Translations under genes and position numbers: made by a program
Assembly (NCBI GenBank): GCA_003248655.1
Contig: QFPM01000013.1
Location: forward strand, 1 to 64,000
Reading direction: 5' to 3'
Source of the DNA: Microbacterium sp.
GTDB taxonomy: Bacteria; Actinomycetota; Actinomycetes; Actinomycetales; Microbacteriaceae
DNA length: 64,000 nt
Shown here: in pieces, positions 16,016-24,199 of the stretch
Numbering within the stretch: position 1 is the stretch's first letter
How the letters are laid out: every line of letters starts with the position of its first letter
Notes under the pieces: generated by a model
Seen by the model: only the letters and a program-made list of their open reading frames with translations
The model's database searches: none
What the model was told of the DNA's origin: nothing

Positions 16016-16945
16016 ATGTCGTCGGACTCCGTGTCGTTCGTCACCGTCACTTATCGTGCCGAGGACTCTCTGCTGCGGCTGCAGGCCAGGTCGTTCGCTC
16101 TGTTCGTGCCGGTCGAGGCGGTCGCCGAGATCGTCGTGATCGACAACGGCAGGCCGCTGCTGTCGGAGCGTCGGCGTGCGGAGCTGCTCCGTGCGTACGG
16201 ACCGCACGCCGATCGCGTGCGCTTCGTGCCCAGCGACGAGCTCGCGGCGACCGGCGCCATGTCGGGGTGGGTCGGTCAGCAGGTGCTCAAGCTCTCGATC
16301 GCCGCGTACGTGCGTGCCGACTGGTATGTGCTGTTGGATGCCAAGAACCACGCCGTGCGCCCTCTTCGGCCCGACGATCTGCTGAACGGCGACGGCCGCG
16401 CGCGGGGTGGCTTCCACAGCTACGCGGCCCACCCCCTCCGAGACCGCCTGCTCACGACCCTCGACTATCTCGGTCTCGACCGCGCGGCCGCAGACCACTA
16501 TCCGCCGACGTCGACACCCTTCGTGCTGCAGACCCAGGCGGCGCGAGAGGTCCTCGCCGGCTTCGGGGATGACTTCGCGGGATCGTTCCATCGGGCGGGG
16601 CTGTCGGAGTTCTTCCTCTACTCGGGGTGGATTCTGCGCCGGGACGGAGATTGGGATGCCGTCTACGACGGCGTCGCGCTGCAGTCCCCGACCCTCTGGG
16701 GCGGGACGACCTCCGCCGCCGCGATCGGCTCGGTGCTCGCTGAGGTCGAACGCACCGACGCTCCGTTCTTCGGCGTCCACCGTCGTGCATTACGGCGGAT
16801 GACGGGCGCCGATCTCGCGCCGCTGGCGCACTTCTGGATCGCGCGCGGACTGTTCTCGAGCGTGCGAGAGGTTCGTCGATTCCGCGCTCGATTCCTGCGT
16901 GAGCATGCGATCTCGGCCGCTCGGAGCCGCCTTTCGAGACGGTGA
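16016..16945 (+). CDS. DUF6492-type putative glycosyltransferase
   Basis: A 309-residue protein with a GT-A-like N-terminus (SVSFVTVTYRAEDSLLRLQA) and the segment YVLLDAKNHAVRPL in the position of a metal-binding or donor loop. The pattern fits the DUF6492 family of putative glycosyltransferases found in capsule and exopolysaccharide loci. The C-terminus is very basic (RSRLSRR). ATG 16016 follows GAGAGAGGATCCGAGG. It is divergent from UDP-glucose dehydrogenase and likely has its own promoter. Donor and acceptor are unknown. Confidence 0.7.
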   Translation: MSSDSVSFVTVTYRAEDSLLRLQARSFALFVPVEAVAEIVVIDNGRPLLSERRRAELLRAYGPHADRVRFVPSDELAATGAMSGWVGQQVLKLSIAAYVRADWYVLLDAKNHAVRPLRPDDLLNGDGRARGGFHSYAAHPLRDRLLTTLDYLGLDRAAADHYPPTSTPFVLQTQAAREVLAGFGDDFAGSFHRAGLSEFFLYSGWILRRDGDWDAVYDGVALQSPTLWGGTTSAAAIGSVLAEVERTDAPFFGVHRRALRRMTGADLAPLAHFWIARGLFSSVREVRRFRARFLREHAISAARSRLSRR

Positions 16946-17098
16946 GACGGGCTCACGGAGAACATGCATGCGGATGAGAGAATCCGAGTTTTTCTAGTTT
17001 CATCGGTCGAATCTGCTTATGCTGTTCACACGACGTTCAGACGCGCCACCCGAACATGACCCCCCGCATGTACGCGCCTAACCGAGGCAGGAACTCCA

Positions 17099-18751
17099 GT
17101 GCGACCCATTTCCCCAGCCCCACTGTCCCTTCGCAAAGTACGTCGCCGCACCGCGCGGCGCCGCAAGCGGACCATCATGACGGCCGCCGTGGCCGTGCTC
17201 GCGCTCTTCGCGGGCGTCACCGCGACCGCCGTTTCGGCGAGCACGGCGCTCACGGTCAAGCCGGGCTCGACCCGCGTGATCGAACTGAGCAGCGCGACCG
17301 GCACCGACGGCAACGCGAGCGTGTCCTACTCGCTCCCCAGCCTGCCGGCATCCGGCAGCGGCTTCTACGGCGCGCTGCGGCTGAGGTCGACGTCGAACTC
17401 GTCCTACGCCCTGCAGACGCGCATCTACCCGAGCGGTGCCGTGCAGGTCTCGGTGAAGCGCTGGAGCGCCGGCGTCGCGTCGGTGATCTACGGCGCCACC
17501 TACCTCAGCGGCAAGCTACCCGCTGACCGTCAGGTCACCCTGACGCTCGGCACGACCGGGTCGACCAGCGTCGCGATCACCGGCCAGGTGTCGGTCGCCG
17601 GCGTGAAGCCGATCTCGTTCGCGGTCGCCGACACCTCGAGCACGAGGGTCGTCGCCGCCGGAAAGGCTGACTTCTCGGCCTACGTCTCGAGTTCCACACC
17701 CGCGCTCGCCGTCGCCGTCGGCGGCTCTTCGGTATCGCTGCAGGCTCCTGCGGCGGCGAAGCCCGCGCCCACGACGCCGACCCCGGCCCCGAAGCCGTCG
17801 ACGGCTCCGGCGCCCTCGCCGTCCGCGACGCCGACTCCCACTCCGACGCCGTCCGCGACGCCGACTCCCACTCCGACGCCGACCGCGACGCCTACCCCGA
17901 CGCCGACGACTCCTGCACCCGCGCCTGCGCCCGCTCCGGTCCCGGACCCGGCGGTAGGCCCGGCGAGCACGGTCTTCCCGGGAGCATCGAACACCGGAGT
18001 GCCCAAGGGCGTTGTCCTCAAGGTGCATGAAGGCGACATCGTGATCACCCAGCCGAACACGGTGATCGACGGACTCGAGGTTCGCGGCACGATCACGGTC
18101 AACGCGCCCGGCGCGATCATCAAGAACTCCCGCATCATCGGCGGCGCGAAGGCGTCGTCCACCGGACTCGTCAACAACGTGGTCTCCGGAGCGAAGTTCA
18201 CGATCATCGACTCCGAGCTCGCCGCGGCCACCGAGAACACGCTGTGGAACGGCATCTTCGGCAGCAACTTCACGGCCGAACGCGTGAACGTGCACCGGGT
18301 CGTCGATCCCGTGCGGGTGCTGGGCGGCAACGTGGTGGTGCGCGACTCGTGGCTGCACGACAACACCTACCTCGAGGCCGACCCGCTGCGCGGCGGCACC
18401 CCCACCCACGACGACTCGATCCAGATCCAGGCCGGTGCCGGCATCCTCATCGAGGGCAATCGCCTCGAAGACGCCCACAACGCCGGCATCCAGATCACTC
18501 AGGACGTCTCGCGCGCGACGCTTTCGAACATCGTCATCCGCGACAACTATCTGCAGGGTGGTGCGTGCACCGTGAACATCGCCCGCACGCCCTCGACGAT
18601 CAACCCGGCGCTGACGGGCAACGTGTTCGGCCCCGAGCGGCGCAGCAAGCCGTGTGCGGTCATCGCGCCGGCGGTCAACGCCCCGAAGCTCACGGGCAAC
18701 CTCTGGGGTGCGACGGGAGCCCTCATGAACTCCTACATCCCGCTCCCCTGA
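17099..18751 (+). CDS. Secreted right-handed beta-helix protein with N-terminal jelly-roll-like module
   Basis: A 550-residue secreted protein. A strongly basic N-region (KVRRRTARRRKRT) precedes the signal-peptide core MTAAVAVLALFAGVTATAVS. Residues about 50-215 form a beta-rich module resembling the jelly-roll modules of the two giant proteins downstream (GSTRVIELSSATG against GQTRASTLTG; LRLRSTSNSSYALQTRIYPS against the corresponding YRLKVRTL segment). A Pro/Thr/Ser linker follows at about 220-283, encoded by 30-base repeats. Residues about 300-550 hold short beta-helix rungs (IKNSRII, FTAERVNVHRV, VVRDSWLHDN, IEGNRLEDAHNAGIQI, IVIRDNYLQ), as in pectate-lyase-like or polysaccharide-processing proteins. 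GTG 17099 has GGCAGGA 6 bases upstream. It may bind or cleave the locus polymer. Confidence 0.78.
   Translation: MRPISPAPLSLRKVRRRTARRRKRTIMTAAVAVLALFAGVTATAVSASTALTVKPGSTRVIELSSATGTDGNASVSYSLPSLPASGSGFYGALRLRSTSNSSYALQTRIYPSGAVQVSVKRWSAGVASVIYGATYLSGKLPADRQVTLTLGTTGSTSVAITGQVSVAGVKPISFAVADTSSTRVVAAGKADFSAYVSSSTPALAVAVGGSSVSLQAPAAAKPAPTTPTPAPKPSTAPAPSPSATPTPTPTPSATPTPTPTPTATPTPTPTTPAPAPAPAPVPDPAVGPASTVFPGASNTGVPKGVVLKVHEGDIVITQPNTVIDGLEVRGTITVNAPGAIIKNSRIIGGAKASSTGLVNNVVSGAKFTIIDSELAAATENTLWNGIFGSNFTAERVNVHRVVDPVRVLGGNVVVRDSWLHDNTYLEADPLRGGTPTHDDSIQIQAGAGILIEGNRLEDAHNAGIQITQDVSRATLSNIVIRDNYLQGGACTVNIARTPSTINPALTGNVFGPERRSKPCAVIAPAVNAPKLTGNLWGATGALMNSYIPLP
17821..17910 (+). repeat. 30-base tandem repeats encoding the Pro/Thr linker
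   Basis: A 30-base unit beginning GTCCGCGACGCCGACTCCCA occurs at 17821-17850 and 17851-17880, with a degenerate third copy to about 17910. It encodes SATPTPTPTP-like linker sequence and is prone to length variation. Confidence 0.75.
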
Positions 18752-18785
18752 GCTGATCCGGGTCGACCCCGGTCGACCACAGAAA

Positions 18786-18835
18786 TGACGAGGCCGCGGG
18801 CCGGACGACGAGATCGCCCGGCCCGCGGTTCGTCA
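18786..18835. terminator. Bidirectional terminator between convergent genes
   Basis: The perfect 11-base stem CCGCGGGCCGG (18794-18804) / CCGGCCCGCGG (18818-18828) has a 13-base loop; the flanks TGACGA and TCGTCA extend the pairing. It lies between the beta-helix gene and the stop of the GT2 gene. Confidence 0.75.
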
Positions 18836-19771
18836 TGAGTGGGCTTTGCGGCGGCGTCCGTACTCGTCGTGGGCGTAGCCCGTCGCGCCGGCGATCATTC
18901 CGGCGCCGCGGTACACGGTGCGCATCGACCGTGCGCGGCGGGGCAGCGAGCCTGTCGCCGCGCCGACCAGCCAGCCCGCCGCGCCGGCGCCGACCCGCAC
19001 GAGCCCGCGGCCGAACGCCGTGGCCCGGGCGCCGAGCCGCGCTGCCGACGACCCGGCGGTGGCGATGCCCACGCGAGCCGAGGTGTTTCCGAACCGGAAG
19101 GTGCGCATCAGCACCCACGCGCGCGTGAAGCGTGCGGGATCCTCCTGCTCGACGACGACGGCATCCTGAGCCCACCGGATCGTCCCACCGCGGCGGGTGA
19201 GTTCGCGGGTGAACATGCTGTCGCTGCCTCCGGTGAGACCGAAACGCTCGTCGAAGGTCAGGCCCAGCGCGCGGATGCGATGGAGGTCGATCAGCAGATT
19301 GTTCGTCGCCGCCTCGGACATCGACTGCCGATCGGTGCGTACCGGCCGGATGAACGCGCCGCTCGCCGCGACCCACGGCTCGACATCGTCGGGAAAGCGG
19401 GTCAGCACGCGTCCGGCCACGGCCGTCGCGCCGGTCTCGACGAACGCCGAGACGAGGGCGTCGAGCCAACCCGGCTCAGGCACCTCGTCGTCGTCGATGA
19501 ACACCAGGGCGTCGACGCCGGGGCTCTCGGTGATCGATCGGTTGCGCACGGCGGCGATGCCGGGGCGTTCCTCCACGACGTAGCGCACGCCGAATCTCTC
19601 CGTGATCTCTCGTCCCGACCCGCTCGGGTCGTTGTCGACCACGAGCACCGACGCCGCGTATCCCGCATGGCGGTCGCCGAGCCGCTCGGTCTGCGGAAGT
19701 GTCGCGGTCAGTGCTGCGGTGAGCGCAGCCGGCCGACGGAAGGTGGGTACTGCGACGACGAGCTCAGGCAT
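18833..19771 (-). CDS. Glycosyltransferase family 2
   Basis: A 312-residue GT-A enzyme: VVAVPTFRRPAAL at the N-terminus, nucleotide-binding VLVVDNDPSGSG, the metal-binding DALVFIDDDEVPE (DDD motif near residue 100), and FDERFGLTGGSDSMFTRELT as the acceptor-side segment. The C-terminal third is hydrophobic and Gly/Ala-rich (VRVGAGAAGWLVGAATG), perhaps membrane-associated. ATG 19771 has GGAAGG 9 bases upstream and lies 8 bases inside the end of the preceding GT4 gene, so the two are coupled. It probably adds one sugar to the lipid-linked repeat unit; specificity is unknown. Confidence 0.88.
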   Translation of the reverse strand: MPELVVAVPTFRRPAALTAALTATLPQTERLGDRHAGYAASVLVVDNDPSGSGREITERFGVRYVVEERPGIAAVRNRSITESPGVDALVFIDDDEVPEPGWLDALVSAFVETGATAVAGRVLTRFPDDVEPWVAASGAFIRPVRTDRQSMSEAATNNLLIDLHRIRALGLTFDERFGLTGGSDSMFTRELTRRGGTIRWAQDAVVVEQEDPARFTRAWVLMRTFRFGNTSARVGIATAGSSAARLGARATAFGRGLVRVGAGAAGWLVGAATGSLPRRARSMRTVYRGAGMIAGATGYAHDEYGRRRKAHS

Positions 19772-20765
19772 GGCCAAGCGCCTTCCGGTAGGCATCCACG
19801 TGACGCGCGGCGGTTTCGGACCAGTCCCGCGCAGACAGGTCAGGCCCCTCGATCGGCGGTTCGGCGACGCGCGCGAGCGCCGTGCGGAGGGTCGCGGCGG
19901 TCAGTTCTCCGGTGAAGGTCAGCACCCAGTCCGCGCCGACCTCGTCCGCGAGCGCCCGCGTCGTGTCGTTGTCGGGAACGAGCACCGGTCGGTCGAGCGA
20001 GAGCGCCGCCAGTGCCGCCCCGGAGTTGTGCAGTTCCCGATACGGCAGCACGACGAGCGCGGACTCCGTGACCGCCGCGACGAACTCCTCCTCGTCGAGG
20101 TAGCGCAGAGTGAGGGAGAGCCCGGGAATGCGGTCGGCCGCGGCGCGCAGCCACGACGCGACCTGATCGTCGGCTGGTCGGCCCTGCACGCGCAGGCTCA
20201 CGCCGGGCTGAGCGGCGACCGCCTCTTCGAACGCGGCGACGAGGTTCTCGACCCCCTTGTAGGGCTTGATGAGCCCGACATAGCCGAGGTGATCGGTCGT
20301 GCGCTCGCGCCGAGGCATCGGCGCGTACCAGTTCCGGTAATGCCCGTGCGGAGCGAGGACCGACGGGATGCCGGCGACCTCGGGGGTCGCGGCGTTGATG
20401 CGGATGCGCATCCGGATGCGACGGTTCAGCGCCGCCACGAGTCGGCGATCGATCGCGCCGCCGCGGGGCTCGGTGAGATTGTGCACGGTCCGCACGACGG
20501 GGGTGCCGCGCAGGCGCAGCCGCACCAGCAGCCCCGCGAACGCGAGCCGCTTCGCCATCCGCCGCGCGGGCGAGCGTGCGTCGAGAAGGGTGTCGGGCCA
20601 GTGCACGTGGAACACGTCGTACGAGCCGGTGAGCGCCGTTCGCCACGAGAACGGCACGTGCTCGACCTCGGGTGAGGCGACGAGGCTGTCGCGCAGCATG
20701 ACGATGTACGGGTTGGTCGTCGGGCGGGGTGCGCCGAAGCTCTGCATGACTCGGATCGTCCGCAC
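19764..20765 (-). CDS. Glycosyltransferase family 4-like
   Basis: A 333-residue GT-B enzyme. The N-terminal half includes VFHVHWPDTLLDA and VVRTVHNLTEPRGG; the donor-binding half has DHLGYVGLIKPYKGVENLV and the late ESALVVLPYRELHNSGAALA, where the usual Glu-x7-Glu is partly replaced. GTG 20765 is preceded by a G-rich stretch; the internal ATG 20747 (MQSFGAPRPTTNP) is an alternative start. A possible -10 box TACCCT lies about 30 bases upstream. It heads a two-gene minus-strand unit divergent from the CDP-alcohol transferase gene. Confidence 0.82.
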   Translation of the reverse strand: MRTIRVMQSFGAPRPTTNPYIVMLRDSLVASPEVEHVPFSWRTALTGSYDVFHVHWPDTLLDARSPARRMAKRLAFAGLLVRLRLRGTPVVRTVHNLTEPRGGAIDRRLVAALNRRIRMRIRINAATPEVAGIPSVLAPHGHYRNWYAPMPRRERTTDHLGYVGLIKPYKGVENLVAAFEEAVAAQPGVSLRVQGRPADDQVASWLRAAADRIPGLSLTLRYLDEEEFVAAVTESALVVLPYRELHNSGAALAALSLDRPVLVPDNDTTRALADEVGADWVLTFTGELTAATLRTALARVAEPPIEGPDLSARDWSETAARHVDAYRKALGHA

Positions 20766-20911
20766 GCCCGCCACCCCCGTTCCCCACCCCGAGGGTACCC
20801 GTTCCGAACGCGGCGCGGACACGCGCGCGCAGGGTGCCGCGCTCGGCACGGCATACTAGGGATCTGCAAGATATAGGGAGCTGCGGGGCTCCGTCGAGAC
20901 GGAGGTCGGAC

Positions 20912-21649
20912 GTGAGCGAGTCGATTCGCGACACACTGCGGCGGCTGGGGTCGGCGCAGAAGGGACGCGCCCGCGGCGCGCCCGCGTACTCCGTCTACGT
21001 CAACCGTCCGGTCGGTCGCGTGCTCGCCGCCCTCGCGTATCGAATCGGACTCACGCCCAACCAGGTCACGATCGTCAGCGCCGTCTTCACCTTCGCGGCG
21101 ATCGCGCTGATCGCGCTCGCGCCGATCTCGTGGCCCGTCGGCATCCTGATCTGGCTGCTGCTCGCGCTCGGCTACGCGTGGGATTCCGCAGACGGACAGG
21201 TCGCGCGGCTGCGCGGTGGCGGGTCGCTCGCGGGCGAATGGCTCGACCATTTCGTAGACGCGCTGAAGATCTCGTCGCTGCATCTCGCCGTGCTGATCGC
21301 CCTCAGCCGCGTCGAGGGGCTGGCGGATGCCTGGCTGCTCGTCCCGATGGGCTTCACGATCGTGGCCAACACGACCTTCTTCGCGATGATCCTCAACGAC
21401 CTGCTGAAGGGCAAGCGCGGGATCGTATCGGCGCACTCCAGCGGCGGCAGCAGCCCGCTGCGCTCGCTGCTGCTGCTGCCCACCGATTACGGCGTGCTGC
21501 TGCTCGCGTTCCTCGTGTGGGGCTGGACGCCCGTCTTCCTCGTCGTCTACACCCTGCTGTTCGCGGCGGCGGCGGCGTTCCTCGTGCTCGCGGCGGCGAA
21601 GTGGTTCATCGACATGAAGCGCATCGACCGCGAGGTCGCCGCGCCATGA
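20912..21649 (+). CDS. CDP-alcohol phosphatidyltransferase family protein
   Basis: A 245-residue membrane enzyme with about six hydrophobic segments and the complete CDP-OH-P signature DSADGQVARLRGGGSLAGEW followed by LDHFVDAL (residues 90-117; all four catalytic Asp present). Members transfer a phospho-alcohol from a CDP-alcohol. Its position among glycosyltransferases, and a TagD-like nucleotidyltransferase nearby, suggest the product decorates or primes a polysaccharide rather than a housekeeping phospholipid; that is inference. GTG 20912 has GGAGG 6 bases upstream. Its stop overlaps the next start (ATGA). Confidence 0.88.
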   Translation: MSESIRDTLRRLGSAQKGRARGAPAYSVYVNRPVGRVLAALAYRIGLTPNQVTIVSAVFTFAAIALIALAPISWPVGILIWLLLALGYAWDSADGQVARLRGGGSLAGEWLDHFVDALKISSLHLAVLIALSRVEGLADAWLLVPMGFTIVANTTFFAMILNDLLKGKRGIVSAHSSGGSSPLRSLLLLPTDYGVLLLAFLVWGWTPVFLVVYTLLFAAAAAFLVLAAAKWFIDMKRIDREVAAP

Positions 21650-22566
21650 GTCTCGCCGCGAGCGGGCGTACCGCCGTGCTCGTCGTGAACTACGGCTCGC
21701 ACGTCCTCGTCGAAGAGAACCTCGCTCTCACGGCGATGCCGGAGGGTGCCGTCGTGGTCGTCGTCGACAACTTCTCGTCGGATGCCGAGCGCGAGAGCAT
21801 CGGGATCCTCGCCGCGCGCGAAGGGTGGGAGCTTCTCCTCCCGAGGGAGAACCTCGGATTCGGGGGCGGGATGAACCTCGCCGCCGCGCGGGCGATCGAG
21901 CTCGGCGCGACCTGTCTCGTGCTGCTCAACCCCGACGCGCACCTCGTCGGCGACGGCGTCGCGGCGCTCGCCGCCCAGGTGGACGCCGATGCATCGGCGG
22001 TCGTCGCACCGGTCGTGGAACGTCCCGACGGACGGCACTTCGCGTCGGAGATGGAGCTCGATCTCGACACGGGCGACGTCCGACGCGTTCGCGAGGGCCG
22101 GCGATACGACCGCTCCGCTCCGTGGCTGAGCGGGGCGTGCCTCGCGATCAGCAGTACGCTGTGGCAGCGCATCGGCGGGTTCGACGACGACTACTTCCTC
22201 TACTGGGAGGACATCGACCTCTCCGTGCGCGCCGTGCAGGCCGGTGGGCGTCTCGTCGTCGACGCGGGCATCCGCGCCGTCCACAGCGCCGGCGGAACGC
22301 AGGTGGAGCACACCGAGCAGCGGGGGAAGTCGCCGATCTACTACTTCTACAACGTGCGCAACCGGCTCGTGTTCGCCGCGCAGCACCTCGACGCCGCGTC
22401 CCAGCGACGCTGGCGGCGCCGGTCGGTGCAGGCCGCGTGGTCGATCCTCCTGCGGGGCGGTCGCCGCCAGCTGCTGCACCCGTCGCGCACGCTCGTCCCC
22501 GCCTGGCGCGGAACGCGGGACGGACTCGCCTACATGCGCCGTCGCGCCGCGGGAGCCGTGCGATGA
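21646..22566 (+). CDS. Glycosyltransferase family 2, rhamnosyltransferase-like
   Basis: A 306-residue GT-A enzyme. It begins TAVLVVNYGSHVLVEENL, has NLGFGGGMNLAAARAIELGA and LVLLNPDAHL (DxD-equivalent NPDA), then WLSGACLAISSTLWQRIGGF and FFLYWEDIDLSVRA-type motifs typical of the rhamnosyl- and galactofuranosyl-transferase branch. It is coupled by ATGA to both neighbours and probably adds a sugar to the undecaprenyl-linked unit. The donor cannot be read from the sequence. Confidence 0.9.
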   Translation: MSLAASGRTAVLVVNYGSHVLVEENLALTAMPEGAVVVVVDNFSSDAERESIGILAAREGWELLLPRENLGFGGGMNLAAARAIELGATCLVLLNPDAHLVGDGVAALAAQVDADASAVVAPVVERPDGRHFASEMELDLDTGDVRRVREGRRYDRSAPWLSGACLAISSTLWQRIGGFDDDYFLYWEDIDLSVRAVQAGGRLVVDAGIRAVHSAGGTQVEHTEQRGKSPIYYFYNVRNRLVFAAQHLDAASQRRWRRRSVQAAWSILLRGGRRQLLHPSRTLVPAWRGTRDGLAYMRRRAAGAVR

Positions 22567-23420
22567 GCGCTCCTCGGGTCATCGCCGTCACCGGCACGTA
22601 TCACGGCCTCGGAAACCGCCTGCGCGTGACGCTCGGCACGCGTTCGCTCGCCGAGTGGGCCGGGCGCGACTTCGCCTACACCTGGCCGACCGGTCGGCAC
22701 TTCGGCGCGAGCTTCGAAGAGATGTGGACCTTCGGCGAGCGCCGCATCGCACCGCTGCAGTCACGACTGCTGTCGCTGCGGCATCCCTATCGTGCGGCGG
22801 ATCTCGAGTGGATGCCGGGCGCGGCCGCGGATCGCATCTGGCAGGTGCGCACCGCGCACGCCCTGCATCTGCCCCCCGGCGCGACGCCGTGGGGGGAGCG
22901 GCTGCGCGCACTGCGGCCCGTCGAGGGGATCGCCGACCGCATCCGCGCGTTCCACGCGCGGCACCTGTCCGGCCGGCCGTATGTGGGAGTCATGGTGCGC
23001 GCCCATGCCGTCTCGAACGCGAAGACCCTCGAGCACTCTCCGCTCGAGTGGTACCTCGATCGGATGCGGATCATCCGCGCGGAGCATCCGGAGATCGCGT
23101 TCTTCCTCTCGTGCGACTCGGAGGACGCCCAGCAGCGCGTGATCGCGGAGATTCCGGGAACGGTCGCGTTGACCGACAAGGGCGCCTACAACTCGAAGGC
23201 GGCGCTGCTGTCGTCGGTCGTCGATCTGTATCTCCTCGCGGGGGCGGCGCATCTTGTGGCGCCGCATTACTCGAGCTTTCCCGAGATCGCCCAGCAGCTG
23301 GCGGGACCCGGCATCCGCCTCGAGACCTCGATGACCGACGAACGCACGCGCCTGTCCGAGGGCGACCGGCTCGCCGTCGCGGCCGACCCGCTGCATCCCG
23401 CGGAACGTCGCCCGGCCTGA
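22563..23420 (+). CDS. Fucosyltransferase-like (GT-B, NodZ/GT23-type) protein
   Basis: A 285-residue protein that starts VIAVTGTYHGLGNRLRVTLG and carries VGVMVRAHAVSNAKTLEH (the HVRRGD-like donor motif of the alpha-1,6-fucosyltransferase superfamily), FFLSCDSEDAQQ and LLAGAAHLVAPHYSSFPEIA (the D-L-x-x-L-S-x-x-S-x-F-S-x-x-A motif region). These three blocks occur in the right order for bacterial fucosyltransferase-like proteins. The exact donor is uncertain because the second Arg of the first motif is not present. It ends the four-gene overlapping block 20912-23420. Confidence 0.68.
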   Translation: MSAPRVIAVTGTYHGLGNRLRVTLGTRSLAEWAGRDFAYTWPTGRHFGASFEEMWTFGERRIAPLQSRLLSLRHPYRAADLEWMPGAAADRIWQVRTAHALHLPPGATPWGERLRALRPVEGIADRIRAFHARHLSGRPYVGVMVRAHAVSNAKTLEHSPLEWYLDRMRIIRAEHPEIAFFLSCDSEDAQQRVIAEIPGTVALTDKGAYNSKAALLSSVVDLYLLAGAAHLVAPHYSSFPEIAQQLAGPGIRLETSMTDERTRLSEGDRLAVAADPLHPAERRPA

Positions 23421-23436
23421 CGGCCGAAAAACCGGC

Positions 23437-23464
23437 TGGACAGCGACGGTTCGTCTGCTATAGT
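23437..23464 (+). promoter_or_regulatory. Strong vegetative promoter (TGGACA / TATAGT)
   Basis: TGGACA (23437-23442) and TATAGT (23459-23464) are separated by 16 bases, close to consensus and the best promoter I see in the window. It drives the lipoprotein gene and probably the two giant genes behind it. Confidence 0.75.
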
Positions 23465-23475
23465 CAGCGGCGGGG

Positions 23476-23552
23476 CATTCAGACTCATCGGCGGGGGCCG
23501 AACTCTGAATGTGATTGGGGAATCGTCGAGGCCTGCTGCGCAGGCCGTCGAC
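23476..23552 (+). promoter_or_regulatory. Structured 5' leader with two hairpins
   Basis: CATTCAGA (23476-23483) pairs with TCTGAATG (23504-23511), with an inner TCGGC/GCCGA stem. GTCGA-GGCCTGC (23525-23536) pairs with GCAGGCC-G-TCGAC (23540-23552). The leader is about 105 bases to the TTG start. A 13-codon frame (MRSWGSERRWGVF) begins at ATG 23569 with GGGGAG before it and ends inside the lipoprotein gene. No known riboswitch class is recognised. Confidence 0.5.
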
Positions 23553-23576
23553 TGCATCATCTGGGGAGATGAGAAG

Positions 23577-24173
23577 TTGGGGCAGCGAACGACGCTGGGG
23601 CGTCTTCTAGTACGCGCACACATGACTGTGGTGGGGGCCACGCTGTGTGCTGTGGTGTTCGCCGGTTGCACGGCGACGGCAAGCGACCCCGGGTCGCAGA
23701 ACACCACCCCACTCCCCACCGCCACGGTGCCGGCACCGAACGGCGGGTCGACGGAAGAGACCGTCGCGCCCGCCGAGCCGGCGCCGACGCAGGAGGCGGA
23801 CCTCGGCTCGACGGCGCAGCTCGCCGGTGGTGTCGATGTGACCGTGAGCGATGTCGAACTGCTCGACGTCACGGCGCAGACGCCCGGTGAGATCGCCGGT
23901 CCGGCCGTCGCACTGACGATCACGATCGACAACACCTCGGCTGAGGCGGTGGACCTGAGCACCGCGATGGTCACCGTCACGGGGTCGGCCGGATCGTACG
24001 GTCAGGCGACGACGTCCGAGCCCTACAGCCCGTTCGCGGGCACGGTGGCAGCGGGGCAGACGGCATCCGCCGTCTACGTCTTCCGCCTGCCCGCCGACGA
24101 GCGGTCAGCTCTGCAGGTGACCGTCGAATACATCGCCGGAGCGCCGATCGCGCTCTTCGTGGGCTCGGTGTGA
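23577..24173 (+). CDS. Secreted lipoprotein, DUF4352-like domain
   Basis: A 198-residue lipoprotein. The signal peptide core MTVVGATLCAVVFAGC carries a lipobox VFAGC; a Thr/Pro/Glu-rich linker follows, then an immunoglobulin-like beta domain (VDVTVSDVELLDV ... LTITIDNTSAEAVDLSTAMV) resembling DUF4352-type domains. TTG 23577 is chosen as start because GGAG lies 8 bases upstream and it gives a basic N-region (RTTLGRLLVRAH); ATG 23622 would remove that region and has no ribosome site. It stands 26 bases before the first giant protein gene and shares its promoter, so it may assist secretion or retention of those proteins. Confidence 0.72.
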   Translation: MGQRTTLGRLLVRAHMTVVGATLCAVVFAGCTATASDPGSQNTTPLPTATVPAPNGGSTEETVAPAEPAPTQEADLGSTAQLAGGVDVTVSDVELLDVTAQTPGEIAGPAVALTITIDNTSAEAVDLSTAMVTVTGSAGSYGQATTSEPYSPFAGTVAAGQTASAVYVFRLPADERSALQVTVEYIAGAPIALFVGSV

Positions 24174-24199
24174 CCGAGATGGATCTGGGGGAGATCAGC

